Shown here: positions 63,228 through 64,000 of the stretch, piece by piece | Position numbering within the stretch: the first letter of the stretch is position 1 | Layout: every line of letters begins with the position of its first letter | Assembly (NCBI RefSeq): GCF_001182745.1 | Contig: NZ_LN868938.1 | Coordinates: forward strand, 2,294,001 to 2,358,000 | DNA length: 64,000 bases | Source: Nocardia farcinica | GTDB lineage: Bacteria > Actinomycetota > Actinomycetes > Mycobacteriales > Mycobacteriaceae | Direction of reading: 5' to 3' | Notes under the pieces: generated by a model | Database searches by the model: none | Seen by the model: only the letters and a program-made list of their open reading frames with translations | Told to the model about the DNA's origin: nothing | Made by a program: the position numbers and the translations under genes

Positions 63228-64000
63228 CTACTTGCCGCCCTTGGCGAAGGAGGCGGGGGCCAGGTTGGTGCCGGTGCCGCTGTCGGCGAAGGCGTCGCCG
63301 CCGTCCACCGGAACCGCCGAACCGCGGTTCTCCAGCTCCTCGAGCTGGGACTCCAGGTAGGACTTCAGCCGCACGCGGTACTCGCGCTCGAAGGTCTTGA
63401 GCTGCTCGATCCGGCTCTCCAGCACGCTGCGCTGCTGGGTGATGGTCGCCATGATCTCGGTGTGCTTGCGCTCGGCGTCGGCCTGCAGCGCCTCGGCCTT
63501 CTCCTTGGCCTGGCGCAGCTGGTTGTCCGAGCGGGTCTGCGCGTCCGACAGCATCGCGTCGGCCTTCTGGCGGGCGTCGGCGATCATCGCCTCCGAGCGG
63601 GTCCTGGCGTCGGTGACGAGTCGCTCGGAGTTCGCTCGCGCGTTGGAGAGCAGGTTCTCGGCCTCGGACTTGGCGTCGCTGGTGAGGCGGTCGGCCATCT
63701 CCTGGGCCAGGCTCAGCACCTTGGCGGCCTGCAGGTTGGCGTCGGCCGAGGTGTCCTTGGCCGGGGCGGCGGCGACGGGCGCGGGCGGCGCGGCGGGCAC
63801 CGGCGGCTTGATGGGCTCCGGCTGCGGCTGGGGCTGCGGGACCGGGGCCTTCACCGTCGCGGGACCGGCCGGGCGGTTCTTCTTGGCGTCCGCCAGCTCG
63901 GCGTCCAGCTCGGCGACCCGCTGCCGCAGATCGGCGTTCTCCTCGATCAGACGCGAGAGCTCCTGTTCGACCAGGTCGAGGAAGGCGTCGACCTCGTCCT
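63228..64000 (-). CDS. wag31: DivIVA-like cell-division protein Wag31, partial
   Basis: The C-terminal 257 codons of the DivIVA-family polar growth protein, cut by the window end. It starts in the N-terminal domain ([20 protein letters not shown], then [17 protein letters not shown]) and has a Pro/Gln-rich linker ([20 protein letters not shown]). Long coiled coil follows, with A-rich heptads ([40 protein letters not shown]) and [20 protein letters not shown] near the end. It recruits the wall-building machinery to the pole and is phosphorylated in mycobacteria. Only the first part of the gene is missing. Confidence 0.94.
   Translation of the reverse strand, partial: DEVDAFLDLVEQELSRLIEENADLRQRVAELDAELADAKKNRPAGPATVKAPVPQPQPQPEPIKPPVPAAPPAPVAAAPAKDTSADANLQAAKVLSLAQEMADRLTSDAKSEAENLLSNARANSERLVTDARTRSEAMIADARQKADAMLSDAQTRSDNQLRQAKEKAEALQADAERKHTEIMATITQQRSVLESRIEQLKTFEREYRVRLKSYLESQLEELENRGSAVPVDGGDAFADSGTGTNLAPASFAKGGK

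Overview
The window is high-GC actinobacterial DNA and most likely comes from a Nocardia or a close mycolic-acid relative. The evidence is a complete 16S-23S-5S operon of nocardial type, a DivIVA/Wag31 protein at the right edge, an Emb-type arabinosyltransferase, many GTG/TTG starts, and an ileS gene preceded by a T-box leader of the kind known from Nocardia and mycobacteria. The order ileS, dinB, lspA, RluD-type synthase, dnaE1 recalls the ileS-dinX-lspA-Rv1540-dnaE1 stretch of Mycobacterium tuberculosis, but with many insertions.

Layout. 1-965: end of an ABC substrate-binding protein and a START/AHSA1-type protein. 1043-6645: rRNA operon on the minus strand with terminators, processing stems, leader and promoter. 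6794-10046: biotin genes bioA, bioF and bioD (minus) with two BioQ-type operators. 10084-11090: divergent MarR regulator and cupin gene sharing a very compact promoter region. 11154-15709: treX and treY; treZ lies apart at 24323-26062, after an island holding a DUF2235 hydrolase, an NTF2-like protein, a LuxR-type large ATPase regulator, a deazaflavin-dependent oxidoreductase, ilvA and a serine hydrolase. 26162-29224: methyltransferase, secreted protein, TetR regulator and MFS exporter. 29307-32855: dnaE1.

33114-41961: a secreted protein followed by a carboxylate uptake block. It comprises a LytS-type kinase, a LytTR regulator, two small-membrane-protein plus sodium/solute-symporter pairs (the second symporter carries a one-base frameshift) and acetyl-CoA synthetase. 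The acetyl-CoA synthetase gene has an extreme C/A-ending codon bias that stops sharply near both ends.

42054-52142: VOC protein, two lipoproteins, lspA, RluD-type pseudouridine synthase, a membrane protein with a DNA-encoded pentapeptide repeat, PhzF, a P-type ATPase, RarD and an ADP-ribosylglycohydrolase. 52207-64000: Emb arabinosyltransferase, MTB12-like lipoprotein, DNA polymerase IV, galU, an NlpC/P60 hydrolase with a perfect GlxR/CRP site upstream, ileS with its T-box, a small membrane protein and wag31.

The coherent groups are biotin synthesis under predicted BioQ control, trehalose synthesis from glycogen (TreX, TreY, TreZ), acetate or other carboxylate sensing, uptake and activation, and envelope growth (Emb, NlpC/P60, GalU, LspA, Wag31). 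I see no phage, insertion sequence, CRISPR array or clearly new defence system. The most unusual signals are the strand-asymmetric acs gene, the 15-bp tandem repeats before the TetR gene, and the 15-bp repeat inside the gene at 46025.
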